Shown piece after piece: positions 25,151 through 33,769 of a stretch of 64,000 bases of DNA. Below the pieces are notes generated by a model. That model ran no database searches. It had not been told where the DNA came from and worked only from the letters and a program-made list of their open reading frames with translations. Numbering within the stretch: the first letter of the stretch is position 1; the number at the start of each line of letters is the position of its first letter. The position numbers and the translations under genes are program-made. The stretch comes from Planctomycetia bacterium (GTDB taxonomy: Bacteria > Planctomycetota > Planctomycetia > Gemmatales > Gemmataceae): the NCBI GenBank assembly GCA_005772955.1, contig SXID01000063.1, forward strand, positions 1 through 64,000. The letters are read 5' to 3'.

Positions 25151-26884
25151 ATGATGCGCACGTTCGGCTGTTTGCTTCTCGTCGTTGCGCTGCTTCTCAT
25201 TCCGCAAACCGCTCCTTCCGCGGAAGAAGCCCCCGCTCCGCGCGCGAAGGTCCAACAACCTCCAGTCGCGCCCGCTCCTGCGGCGCCGAGTACCGGTCCG
25301 AAGATGCCACTGTCCGGCCTCGCGCCCGCGAAGCCGATGTTCGACGCGTGCAACTACAAGTATGGGGTTAGCACCACGAACGCGATGTGTCAGGCGTTCG
25401 TGAACCAGGGGCTCGGCCAGTACTACTCCTACGTGTGGATGGAAGCCGTCCGCGCGTTCGAGACGGCACTGCAACACGATCCCGAATGCGCGTATGCGTG
25501 GCTCATGCTGTCGCGTTCGCTTGAGAAATGGGGCCGACCCGGAGTGATTCCGCCCGCGACACCCTACGTCGCACTGCTCGGTGGCCTTGTGTACGGCAAG
25601 TTGCCGGACCGCGTCGGCAAGAACGCGGTCGATTTCTCGCTCGACTCCGCGCGCCGGCTGATGCCGAAGGCCAACCCGCGCGAACAACTCCTGATCCAGT
25701 CGCGGTTGCAAGAAAAGGGTATGTGGCCGGCTGTCGGCCCCGACGAGCGGCGGAAGAAGGCGGCGCAATCGCTCGACGAACTGCTGATGTTGTACGACGA
25801 CGACACCGAGGGTTGGTTCTGGCGTGCGCAACTCGCTTCGGACGGTGGCCCGAACGCGACCGCGGTGTACTACAAGGCGCTGCTTCGTGTGGACCCGCTG
25901 CACCCCGGTGCGAACCACGAGTTCGTCCACTTCTTCGAGAACGTGCGCCGCCCGGCGCTCGGCTGGCCGTACGCGGAGAACTACATCAAGTCGTCGCCCG
26001 GAATCCCGCACGCGCACCACATGCAGGCCCACCTCGGCACGCGCATCGGGAAATGGGGGGAGACAACCGACTGGTCCGCGAAAGCGATCGAACTCCAGGT
26101 TGCGTACCACAAGATTCAGGGCGTGACGCCGGGCGAGGATCACCAGTTCAACCATCACATGGACGTGCTCTCACGCAGCCTCATTCACGACGGCCGCTTT
26201 GCCGATGCGAAGGAGCTACGCAAACTTGCGGAGGGCTACAAGTACAACTTCCGCAACGACTGGTTGCGGATGACGATCGGTCAGCGCGACTGGTCCGAGG
26301 CGCAAAGTTTGATCGAGCAGTTCCGGCGCACCGACAAGGCGACCGGTGCATACTACGCGGCGCTTGTCTCGCTCGAAAAGGGCGACACCGAACAGGCCGG
26401 GCGCGAGGTCGATACGCTGCGTCAACTTCAACAGGCACGCAAGACCGACAAGATCCTCGAACGCCGCTTGTGGGAAGTTCAGGGCCGGCACCTGTGTCAG
26501 AAAGGCGACGGCGAGGCCGGCTTGAAACTGCTCAAGAAGATCGTCGATGCGACCAAGAACGACTTCTCGCACCACACCTGGGGCAACGGGGCGGTCTACA
26601 TGGAATCGTGGGGCATCGGCGCTCTCGAAGCCGGCCGCGCGACTGACGCGGAGGAAGCGTTCCAGGAGGCGCTCGCGCACGACGCCGGGAGCGTTCGCGG
26701 TGCGATGGGCTTGTGGGCGCTGTGCGACCGGTTGGGGCGCACCGAGGAGGCCGCACGCTACCTGAAACTCGCGCACCGCGTCTGGGCGAAGGCTGACACG
26801 AAGGACTTCGCCGCGCTCCAGAACGAGATGGCGAAGCGCGCCGCGAAGATCACGAAACCGACGACCACCGCGGCCGGCGAGTGA
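25151..26884 (+). CDS. Secreted TPR-repeat protein
   Basis: 577 residues from ATG 25151 (a second ATG follows directly). Signal peptide MMRTFGCLLLVVALLLI, then an Ala/Pro-rich linker to about residue 60. The rest is alpha-helical with TPR-like pairs: YYSYVWMEAVRAFETALQHD, PECAYAWLMLSRSLEKWG, AVYYKALLRVDPLHPGANHE, GIGALEAGRATDAEEAFQEA, LWALCDRLGRTEEAARYLKLA. A central HMQAHLGTRIGKWGET segment carries several histidines and is better conserved in appearance than a plain solenoid. It resembles uncharacterised tetratricopeptide proteins of planctomycetes; substrate or partner unknown. The next gene starts 53 bases downstream on the same strand. Confidence 0.8.
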   Translation: MMRTFGCLLLVVALLLIPQTAPSAEEAPAPRAKVQQPPVAPAPAAPSTGPKMPLSGLAPAKPMFDACNYKYGVSTTNAMCQAFVNQGLGQYYSYVWMEAVRAFETALQHDPECAYAWLMLSRSLEKWGRPGVIPPATPYVALLGGLVYGKLPDRVGKNAVDFSLDSARRLMPKANPREQLLIQSRLQEKGMWPAVGPDERRKKAAQSLDELLMLYDDDTEGWFWRAQLASDGGPNATAVYYKALLRVDPLHPGANHEFVHFFENVRRPALGWPYAENYIKSSPGIPHAHHMQAHLGTRIGKWGETTDWSAKAIELQVAYHKIQGVTPGEDHQFNHHMDVLSRSLIHDGRFADAKELRKLAEGYKYNFRNDWLRMTIGQRDWSEAQSLIEQFRRTDKATGAYYAALVSLEKGDTEQAGREVDTLRQLQQARKTDKILERRLWEVQGRHLCQKGDGEAGLKLLKKIVDATKNDFSHHTWGNGAVYMESWGIGALEAGRATDAEEAFQEALAHDAGSVRGAMGLWALCDRLGRTEEAARYLKLAHRVWAKADTKDFAALQNEMAKRAAKITKPTTTAAGE

Positions 26885-26937
26885 CGCTCTCTGCGAAGCC
26901 GCGAAGCGGCGGAACACCATACTCGACACCAAACACC

Positions 26938-27483
26938 ATGACGCGCCTTCTTCTTTGTCTTTCACTCACACTCATACTCGGCGCAGCCGACCCGTGCGTG
27001 TCGGGGACGCCGGTCGGCAAGCGGCCGGGGCCGTACAGCTTCCTCGTCGCGACCGGACCGCAGCGCGGGCAACAGACGTGCTACGTCTGCGAACAGCACG
27101 ACGGGAACAAGCCCGCGGTGATCGTGTTCGCACGCACGCCCTCCGATCCTCTCGGCAAGTTGGTCGCGAAACTCGACGCCGAGGCGATCGCCAAGAAAGA
27201 CACCGGCGTGAAGGTGTGGATGACGCTCCTCGCGGACAAAGCCGATCTCAATTCGCTCGCGAAGTGGGCCCAGAAGCAAGGGCTGAAAAGCGCGCCGGTG
27301 GGCGTGTTCGAGGACGCGGACGGCCCGCCGTCGTACAAGCTCCACAAGGACGCCGACGTGACCGTGCTGCTGTTCATGAAGCAGAAGGTGGTCGCGAACT
27401 TCGCGTTCCGCACCGGCGAACTCGATGACAAGGCGATCGAGGGCGTGATGAAGGCCGTGCCGCAACTGTTCGAGGCGAAGTGA
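26938..27483 (+). CDS. Secreted thioredoxin-fold protein
   Basis: 181 residues from ATG 26938; the signal peptide LLLCLSLTLILGAADPC follows. The mature part contains RGQQTCYVCEQHDGNKPAV, where CYVC is in the position of a CxxC redox site, then VIVFARTPSDPLGKLVAKLD, GVKVWMTLLADKADLNSL and VTVLLFMKQKVVANFAF, which fit a thioredoxin-like beta-alpha core. It may be a thiol reductase, but the sequence around CxxC lacks the Trp of true thioredoxins. The preceding TPR gene ends 53 bases upstream, so co-transcription is likely. Confidence 0.75.
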   Translation: MTRLLLCLSLTLILGAADPCVSGTPVGKRPGPYSFLVATGPQRGQQTCYVCEQHDGNKPAVIVFARTPSDPLGKLVAKLDAEAIAKKDTGVKVWMTLLADKADLNSLAKWAQKQGLKSAPVGVFEDADGPPSYKLHKDADVTVLLFMKQKVVANFAFRTGELDDKAIEGVMKAVPQLFEAK

Positions 27484-27508
27484 CGAGTTCAGTCGCAGGA
27501 GCGTCTGC

Positions 27509-27587
27509 CGTTTAGCGTTCGCCCCGGCGGGGCGAATGAGTCGATTGAATCCAGAACGCTTCGCCCCGTTGGGGCGAACGCTAAACG
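27509..27587. repeat. Inverted repeat with GCCCCGGCGGGGC core
   Basis: Arms 27509-27535 (CGTTTAGCGTTCGCCCCGGC then GGGGCGA) and 27561-27587 pair at 25 of 27 positions around a 25-base loop. Each arm also contains a nested small palindrome. A related core occurs at 35206-35265. Confidence 0.85.
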
Positions 27588-27596
27588 ACACTTCCC

Positions 27597-27626
27597 ACTC
27601 TTCACTCTTCACTCTTCACTCTTCAC
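27597..27626. repeat. TCTTCAC heptad tandem repeat
   Basis: Four copies of a heptad (ACTCTTC frame) directly before the penicillin acylase start region. Simple-sequence repeat, possibly polymorphic. Confidence 0.75.
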
Positions 27627-27651
27627 CCCGCACTGTTCGTATCCTGTCCCG

Positions 27652-30048
27652 ATGAGCTTCTCACGTCTCCTGCTCCGGCTGGCGCTCGGGCGCCGGCTTC
27701 CCACAACCTCCGGCGAACTGCGCGTGCGCGGCGTGTCCGCACCGGTCACCATCAGGCGTGACAAGTGGGGCGTCCCACACATCGATGCGGAGAACGACGC
27801 GGACGCACACTTCGCGCTCGGGTTCTGTCAGGGGCAGGACCGCGCCGGGTCGCTCGAAGTGATGCTCCGACTCGGTCGCGGTACGCTGGCCGAGTGGGTC
27901 GGCGCGGACGCTCTGCCCGCGGACCGCATGAGCCGGCACATCGGGTTCCGTCGCGCCGCGGAGACGCAGCACAAAATCCTCGACGCCGAGGCGCGCGCCG
28001 CGTTCGAGGCGTTCGCCGCGGGAGTGAACGCGGGCATCACAACCGGGCTACCGCAGAAGCCGCACGAATTCGCCATCGTCGGCGGGGTGCCGTCGGCGTG
28101 GGACGCGGCCGACGTGCTCGGCACGCTCAAGATGATGTCGTTCCTGTTGCCATCCAACTGGGATGTGGAACTCGCGCGCCTGCGAATTCTGCTGGCCGAT
28201 GGCCCTTCGGCTGTTCTCGACCTCGACCCAGTCGAGAACAGTGAAGGGGAGAAGGGGAGGAAGGGAGAAAGGGGGACGGCGCTTGCGGACGACGTTCGCA
28301 CCGACGCGGAGAAACTGTCTTTCGCCCCTTCACCCCTTCTCCCATTTTCTTCCGAACTCGAGCGACTCTCGGCAGACCTCGGCGCGCTGCAAGCGTTCCT
28401 CCCGCGCGGCGGCGGGTCGAACAACTGGACCATCGCCGGGTCGCGCACCGCGTCCGGGAAGCCGCTCCTGGCGAGCGACCCTCACCTCGCGCCGACGTGC
28501 CCGCCACCGTGGTATCTGGCGCACGTCCGCACGCCGCGTTGGGAAGTGACCGGCGCGACCCTGGCCGGAACGCCGGGGTTCCCCATCGGGCACAACGGGT
28601 TCGCCGCGTGGGGCGTTACCGCGGGACTCACCGACAACAGCGATCTATTCCTTGAAACGCTCGGACCCGACAACCGTTCCGTGCGCCAACCCGACGGCGT
28701 GTTCATCGCGTGCGAAGTGCGGAAGGAAGTCATTCGCGTGAAGGACGCCTCCGACGTAACCGAGGACGTGCTGATCACGCCGCGCGGCCCGGTACTCACG
28801 CCACTGGTTCCCGATGTGAAGCTCGCGGTGTCACTCGCGGCGATCTGGCTCGAACCGCGACCGCTCATCGGGTTCCTTCACGCCCCGGCCGCGCGCTCGT
28901 TCGACGAGTTCCGTGCGCCGTTCGCCGCGTGGCCCGCCCTGCCGCTGAACGTGCTCTACGCGGATGCAAACGGCACCATCGGCTGGCAACTCGTGGGCGA
29001 AGTGCCCACGCGCCGCGGCGGTCACGGGCTGCTTCCGCGACCCGCCGACGCGCCCGATTCCGGGTGGACCGGCACCGTGCCGTACGCGCAGATGCCGTTC
29101 GCGGTGAACCCGGAGTGCGGGTACATCGCGACCGCGAACGACGACGTGAGTGGTCGAACCGATCCCTGGCTCGGCACCGACTTCATCGACCCATATCGCG
29201 CGGGGCGCATTCGCGCGTTGCTCGCCGCACGCGACACCGGGTGGACGCTGGCGGAGTGCGCCGCGATCGCGCTCGACGTACAATCAACTCCGTGGGCCGA
29301 GGTGCGCGACACCGTATTGGCTCTCACGCCCACAAACACCGACTCGCGCATTGCGCTGGACCTTCTGCGCGAGTGGGACGGGCGCGTGGACACCGAGTCG
29401 CCGGCCGCGGCGGTGTTCGAGTTATTCGTCGCGGAGATGTGCGTTCGCGTCGCGAGGCTCAAAGCGCCGAAGAGTTGGGGAACCGCTGTCGGCGAAGGCG
29501 CGCTCGGCATCATGCCGTACAACCTGTTCTCCGACCGCCGCGTCTCGCACCTCACGCGACTCCTGCGCGAGCGGCCTTCGGGCTGGTTCGCATCGTGGTC
29601 GCTTGAAATGGAAGCGGTGTTGGCGTTCGTCGTGCGGAAGTTGCGGTGCGAGGCGGGACCGGGGTCGGGCTTCTGGGCGTGGGGTCATTTGCGGCGATTG
29701 CTGTTGGAACATCCACTGTTGGGTAAGCACCGGTGGCTCGGTCCGGTGTTCAATCGCGGGCCGGTGCCGTGGGGCGGCGACGGCAACACCGTGAGTCAGG
29801 CCGGCGCACGCCCGGCCGACCCGACCGCGTTCACGCACAACATGGCAAACCTGCGCACCGCGTTCGACCTCGCGGACCTGCCGAAGAGCACGTTCGTGAT
29901 GTGCGGCGGGCAGAGCGGCAACCCGCTCTCGGCGCACCACGCGGACCAGCTCCCGCTGTGGCTTCGCGGCGAATCGTTCACGATACCGTGGGACCAGGCC
30001 GAGGTGATCCGCGCCGCCGTGGACACGCTGCGGTTGTTGCCGGGGTAG
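27652..30048 (+). CDS. Penicillin acylase-family Ntn-hydrolase
   Basis: 798 residues, ATG start. The alpha-chain region shows VRGVSAPVTIRRDKWGVPHI, DADAHFALGFCQGQDRAGSL and FVAGVNA-like FAAGVNAGI. The nucleophile is Ser256 in RGGGSNNWTIAG, where family members self-cleave to expose the N-terminal Ser. The beta chain follows with LASDPHLAPTCPPPWYLAHV, GFPIGHNGFAAWGVTAGLTD, TPRGPVLTPL, ATANDDVSGR and QSGNPLSAHHADQLPLWLRG. The family includes penicillin G acylases, cephalosporin and homoserine-lactone acylases; substrate is not readable here. No convincing signal peptide. Residues about 197-236, just before the nucleophile, come from a purine/pyrimidine-rich stretch that looks like inserted repeat DNA. 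A hairpin follows the stop. Confidence 0.88.
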   Translation: MSFSRLLLRLALGRRLPTTSGELRVRGVSAPVTIRRDKWGVPHIDAENDADAHFALGFCQGQDRAGSLEVMLRLGRGTLAEWVGADALPADRMSRHIGFRRAAETQHKILDAEARAAFEAFAAGVNAGITTGLPQKPHEFAIVGGVPSAWDAADVLGTLKMMSFLLPSNWDVELARLRILLADGPSAVLDLDPVENSEGEKGRKGERGTALADDVRTDAEKLSFAPSPLLPFSSELERLSADLGALQAFLPRGGGSNNWTIAGSRTASGKPLLASDPHLAPTCPPPWYLAHVRTPRWEVTGATLAGTPGFPIGHNGFAAWGVTAGLTDNSDLFLETLGPDNRSVRQPDGVFIACEVRKEVIRVKDASDVTEDVLITPRGPVLTPLVPDVKLAVSLAAIWLEPRPLIGFLHAPAARSFDEFRAPFAAWPALPLNVLYADANGTIGWQLVGEVPTRRGGHGLLPRPADAPDSGWTGTVPYAQMPFAVNPECGYIATANDDVSGRTDPWLGTDFIDPYRAGRIRALLAARDTGWTLAECAAIALDVQSTPWAEVRDTVLALTPTNTDSRIALDLLREWDGRVDTESPAAAVFELFVAEMCVRVARLKAPKSWGTAVGEGALGIMPYNLFSDRRVSHLTRLLRERPSGWFASWSLEMEAVLAFVVRKLRCEAGPGSGFWAWGHLRRLLLEHPLLGKHRWLGPVFNRGPVPWGGDGNTVSQAGARPADPTAFTHNMANLRTAFDLADLPKSTFVMCGGQSGNPLSAHHADQLPLWLRGESFTIPWDQAEVIRAAVDTLRLLPG
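28241..28353. repeat. Inserted purine/pyrimidine-rich imperfect palindrome in the acylase gene
   Basis: A purine run (28241-28275, repeats of GGGGAGAAGG) is mirrored by a pyrimidine run (28320-28353, CCCCTTCACCCCTTCTCCC), giving an imperfect inverted repeat. It encodes charged, low-complexity sequence (SEGEKGRKGERG and FAPSPLLPFSSE) in the spacer before the nucleophile. Confidence 0.55.
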
Positions 30049-30072
30049 GTGCCGCTTGCCGAGCGGCACCTA
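30046..30072. terminator. Hairpin between convergent genes
   Basis: Perfect 11-bp stem TAGGTGCCGCT/AGCGGCACCTA (30046-30056 with 30062-30072) and a 5-base loop. It begins at the acylase stop codon and ends 8 bases before the end of the minus-strand gene. Placement supports a bidirectional terminator, though no T-tract follows. Confidence 0.65.
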
Positions 30073-30079
30073 CCAAGAA

Positions 30080-30829
30080 TCACGGCTTCTCGAACAACTT
30101 CGCATCCAACTTCTCGGTCTCCTTCGCGTCGAACAACGTCGCTTCAATCATCGGCTTGCCGTCGCGGACGATCTTCAGTTTCGTGAAGTGTTTCTTCCCG
30201 TTCGCCTCCTTGTAGTCGGAGAAGTAAGCCTCGTCGAGCACCTCCTTCCACTTCTGAAACTCGTCCTTCACGATCAACTCTCGCTTCACCAACAGTCCGC
30301 TGTCCTTGTCAAAGTAGAGCGTGATCGCGGGTTTTTTCTCGTGCGTCACTTTCACGGCGACGGTCGGCTTCTTGCCAACGTCCTTGCCGTTCGCGGTCGC
30401 GAGCGTGAAACCCTTGTCGGTTAAGAGCGGCGTGAGCGCCGAAACCCGGAACTGATACGCCTCGTTCACCGTCTGCGTCAGTTTCTCGCCGGTGATCTCC
30501 TCGACTTTGATTCCATCAGCCTGCCACGCCTTCTCCCCGTTGACGACAACAGTCATGGTGATCTTGGCATCGCCGAACGTGCCGGTGAACACGAACCGGT
30601 ACTTGTCGGGTGACTGGAACGCCCACTCCGCGGTGTACGGCAACTCGAACCCGCCGCCGGTAAACTTGCCCTTGTCCTGCCACGTCATCGCGCCGAACTT
30701 CGCGTCCGGCTTGTCGCCACGCGCCTTGATCGCCTTCTCGACGATGGCCTTCGCGTCGGCCGCGTCGTCGGCCCGGGCAATCGGGGTAACGAGAAACAGT
30801 CCCGCGAGTGGGAAGAGAATGTGACGCAT
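30080..30829 (-). CDS. Secreted LolA/DUF4292-like protein
   Basis: 249 residues from ATG 30829; the upstream ORF extension is not leader-like. Signal peptide MRHILFPLAGLFLVTPIARA. The mature part opens with DAKAIVEKAIKARGD and then alternates long strands (FGAMTWQDKGKFTGGGFELP, WAFQSPDKYRFVFTGTFG, AKITMTVVVNGEKAWQADGI, PAITLYFDKDSGLLVKREL, KHFTKLKIVRDGKPMIEATL), the half-barrel pattern seen in LolA/LolB-type lipoprotein carriers and related proteins. The family assignment rests on pattern only. Probably periplasmic; ligand unknown. Confidence 0.7.
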   Translation of the reverse strand: MRHILFPLAGLFLVTPIARADDAADAKAIVEKAIKARGDKPDAKFGAMTWQDKGKFTGGGFELPYTAEWAFQSPDKYRFVFTGTFGDAKITMTVVVNGEKAWQADGIKVEEITGEKLTQTVNEAYQFRVSALTPLLTDKGFTLATANGKDVGKKPTVAVKVTHEKKPAITLYFDKDSGLLVKRELIVKDEFQKWKEVLDEAYFSDYKEANGKKHFTKLKIVRDGKPMIEATLFDAKETEKLDAKLFEKP

Positions 30830-31283
30830 GGGATGGCTCCAGTAGAAAATGTCCGGCACGAGTCCACCAGGTACGCGAAGATGAAGTTAGCGATCGGCAG
30901 AGACGAAAAGGGCAGTTGTCGCGTTCTGGTGCGCCGCGGGAAATTTCGGCGCGGGAAACGTTGCAAGTGCTATACCCAGAACGGCTTGCCAGGAAGCAGA
31001 TCGAGAAAGCCACGGCTCGGTGTCTGGCAATCCTCCCGGCGGGTTTCCTCCCTGATTAAGAGTAGCGGGCGGAGATTCTTCACGAAAGCGGGAAATCTGG
31101 ACGAAGATTTCTCTTGCCACGAGGCGAAAGACACGCGAGACTTTGGTGAAGAATTCTGGTTGAATAAGTGACGGTCTCACGATACAGCACGAACCCGCCT
31201 CCAAACCGCTACTCCGCCAATTGCGCTCCGCTTGATTTTTGGGGTACACCCCCAACTCAGGACGAACCCGCCGAGACGCCACC
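30830..31283. other. Intergenic region, no gene recognised
   Basis: 454 bases between divergent genes. Reading frames of up to about 130 codons cross it on both strands, but their composition is not protein-like and there is no leader or motif. AT content is higher than in coding DNA around it, fitting promoters for both flanking genes. Confidence 0.5.
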
Positions 31284-33680
31284 ATGTTCTCACGTCGCTA
31301 CTTCTACGCTCTCGCCGCCTGCCTCCTCGTCAACGGCGTTTCACGCGCCGATGTCGATTTGCCCACGGGCGGCAAGGTGAAGAACGTGGACTTCGAGCGG
31401 CACATCATGGGCCTCGTCTCGAAGGTCGGTTGTAATGCGGGAAGTTGCCATGGCTCGTTCCAGGGCAAGAACGGGTTCCGCCTCTCTCTGTTCGGCTACG
31501 AGCCCGCGATGGATTTCGCCAACCTGACGCGAGAGGCTCTTGGCCGCCGCGTCAACGTGGTCAAGCCCGACGAGAGCCTCCTGTTGCTGAAGGCGACCGG
31601 TCAGACGTACCACGACGGCGGCATGCGGTTCGGCAAGGACGGCTGGATCTACAACGTGTTCCGCGAGTGGATCCGCCTCGGGGCGACGTGGGAACGCGGC
31701 AGCGGCGACATCAAGGATCTGAGCGTCAACCCAGGCGACTTCGCGCTGCTGTCCGACGCCAAGTCGAAACAACTCATCGTGACCGCGACCTTTGCCGACG
31801 GCACCAAAGAAGACATCACGCCGTTCTGCGACTTCAAGATCACCGATGACGCCATCGCGAGCGTTTCGCCTCTCGGCCTGTTGACGCCACGTCAACCGGG
31901 CGACGCGGGCTTGACGGTCCTTTATCGCGGCAGCGTGAAGGCGATTCGCGTTCTGGTTCCCTCGCCGGTCGGCAAGAGTGCTTACCCGAAGGTGCCTGAG
32001 GTGAACGGAATCGACAAGGAAGTGTTCGCCAAACTCAAGATGATGAACGTGGTCCCGTCCGACCTCTCCGACGACGCGATGTTCCTCCGCCGCGTTTACA
32101 TCGACACGCTCGCGACGCTCCCGCCGCCGGATGTGATTCGCGCGTTCCTCGCGGACAAAGACCCGAAGAAGCGTGAGAAGATGATCGACAAGTTGCTCAC
32201 CGACCCGCTGCACGCGGCGGTGTGGGCGACCAAACTCTCGGACATCACCGGTAACAACACGACCGCGCTGGAGAACCCGCAACAGACGCAACCGAAGCGG
32301 TCGCAGATGTGGCACGACTGGCTCCGCAAGCGCGTCGCAGACAACATGCCGTACGATGAAATTGTTCGGAACATCCTCACTGCGAACAGCACCGACGGGC
32401 GGAAACCGGAGGAGTGGATCGCGTTCATCAAGAAGGTGGACGAGCAGTCCGCGAAAAACTTCAAGACCGACTACCCCGACAAGAAGTCGCTTGACCTGTT
32501 CTGGCGCCGTCAGCAAGTGGTTCCCACAGAAGTGTGGGGCGAGAAGGTTGCGGCTGCGTTCCTCGGTGTACGGCTTGAATGCGCACAGTGCCACAAGCAC
32601 CCAACCGACCGCTGGACGCAGGACGAGTATTGGGCTTTCGCGAACGTATTCGCCTCGGTGTCGTTCCAACAGAACCAGTTCAGTAACCCAGACGTGAAGA
32701 AGGCGGCCGACGCGGAGAACGCCGCTCGACGTGAGGCCGCGCCGAAGGGTGCCAACAACAACAATCTCCTGCTGGTGCGCGAGATGTTCGGCGGCGGCAA
32801 CGCCCGCCTTCGGCCGAACCCCGCGACCAACAAGGTGCCGCTGCCCAAGACCCTCGGCGGCGACGTCATCAACGTGAAGGCGGGCGAAGACCCTCGCGTG
32901 AAACTCGCGGACTGGCTCACCGCCCCGGAAAACCCGTTCTTCGCGAAGAGCTTCGTGAACCGCGTCTGGTCGCACTACTTCGGCGCTGGCCTCGTCAACC
33001 CCGTGGACGACTTCTCGCTCGCCAACCCGCCGATCAACGCCCGGTTGCTCGACACACTCGCGAAGGGCTTCGTCGACAGCAAGTACGACATCCGCAAACT
33101 CGAACGTGCCATCCTGATGAGCCGGACGTATCAACTGAGCTATGTGCCCAACGAGAGCAACAAGTTCGACAAGAACAACTTCTCGCACTCCTTCGTCCGC
33201 GCGATGATGGCGGAACAAGTGGTGGACGTGCTGAACGCCGCTTTGGGTGTCGAGGAACGGTTCACGGGGCAGGAAGAAGCCCCGCTCGGCACGAAGATGG
33301 TCGAACTCGGTTCGAGCCGCCTGAACGGGAGCGTGGCCTACGCACTCCGCATCTTTGGCCGCCCGCCCCGCACCACCGCGTGCGACTGCGAACGCGCGAC
33401 GGAACCGGCTCTGCCGCAGACGCTGTTCCGCATGACCGACGCCGCCGTACTCGCGAAGTTCACCGCTGCGGACTGCCGCACGCTGAAGCTCGCGAAGACC
33501 AAACTGACCGATGAGGAACTTGCTGAAGAAGCGTTCCTCGCGACACTCTCACGTCTGCCACGCCCGACCGAGAAGGCCGACGCGGTGCAGCACCTGAAGG
33601 ATGCAAAGAACCGTACGGAAGGCGTCACCGACCTGCTGTGGGCGCTTGTGAACACCCGCGAGTTCATCCTGAATCACTGA
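31284..33680 (+). CDS. DUF1549/DUF1553 protein with cytochrome-like heme motifs
   Basis: 798 residues from ATG 31284, followed by a signal peptide (RYFYALAACLLVNGVSRA). Near the N-terminus CNAGSCHG (Cys50, Cys55-His56) is a Cx4CH motif, and a second motif CAQCHKHP lies near residue 433, a normal CxxCH. Between them are a PSD1-like region, an Ig-like segment (LIVTATFADGTKEDITPFCD) and DUF1549 (RRVYIDTLATLPPPDVIRAF, DKLLTDPLHAAVW). DUF1553 occupies the C-terminal third (LADWLTAPENPFFAKSFVNR, SHYFGAGLVNPVDDFSLANP, YDIRKLERAILMSRTYQLSY). These are large planctomycete exported proteins of unknown reaction, nearly always paired with DUF1501, as here (89-base gap). One c-type heme at CxxCH is plausible; the Cx4CH site is uncertain. 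Confidence 0.92.
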   Translation: MFSRRYFYALAACLLVNGVSRADVDLPTGGKVKNVDFERHIMGLVSKVGCNAGSCHGSFQGKNGFRLSLFGYEPAMDFANLTREALGRRVNVVKPDESLLLLKATGQTYHDGGMRFGKDGWIYNVFREWIRLGATWERGSGDIKDLSVNPGDFALLSDAKSKQLIVTATFADGTKEDITPFCDFKITDDAIASVSPLGLLTPRQPGDAGLTVLYRGSVKAIRVLVPSPVGKSAYPKVPEVNGIDKEVFAKLKMMNVVPSDLSDDAMFLRRVYIDTLATLPPPDVIRAFLADKDPKKREKMIDKLLTDPLHAAVWATKLSDITGNNTTALENPQQTQPKRSQMWHDWLRKRVADNMPYDEIVRNILTANSTDGRKPEEWIAFIKKVDEQSAKNFKTDYPDKKSLDLFWRRQQVVPTEVWGEKVAAAFLGVRLECAQCHKHPTDRWTQDEYWAFANVFASVSFQQNQFSNPDVKKAADAENAARREAAPKGANNNNLLLVREMFGGGNARLRPNPATNKVPLPKTLGGDVINVKAGEDPRVKLADWLTAPENPFFAKSFVNRVWSHYFGAGLVNPVDDFSLANPPINARLLDTLAKGFVDSKYDIRKLERAILMSRTYQLSYVPNESNKFDKNNFSHSFVRAMMAEQVVDVLNAALGVEERFTGQEEAPLGTKMVELGSSRLNGSVAYALRIFGRPPRTTACDCERATEPALPQTLFRMTDAAVLAKFTAADCRTLKLAKTKLTDEELAEEAFLATLSRLPRPTEKADAVQHLKDAKNRTEGVTDLLWALVNTREFILNH

Positions 33681-33769
33681 TTTGATTTGGTGGCGCATCA
33701 CCCTTGTGGGTGGTTCGCCGAGATTCAACCCTGCCCTGTTTTCCCACCCTCCGAATGGAGACCGCTGCC

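Noticed and set aside
24458-26158. Long minus-strand frame (566 codons) opposite hisG and the TPR gene
   Set aside because: Antisense shadow in high-GC DNA: Arg/His/Val-rich, no domain, while both plus-strand genes are clear.
30821-31171. Plus-strand frame (116 codons) in the gap before the DUF1549/1553 gene
   Set aside because: Basic, Cys/Arg-rich text without leader or motif; treated as non-coding.
31341-33218. Long minus-strand frame (625 codons) opposite the DUF1549/1553 gene
   Set aside because: Shadow of a confidently identified gene, with no leader, motif or ribosome site.
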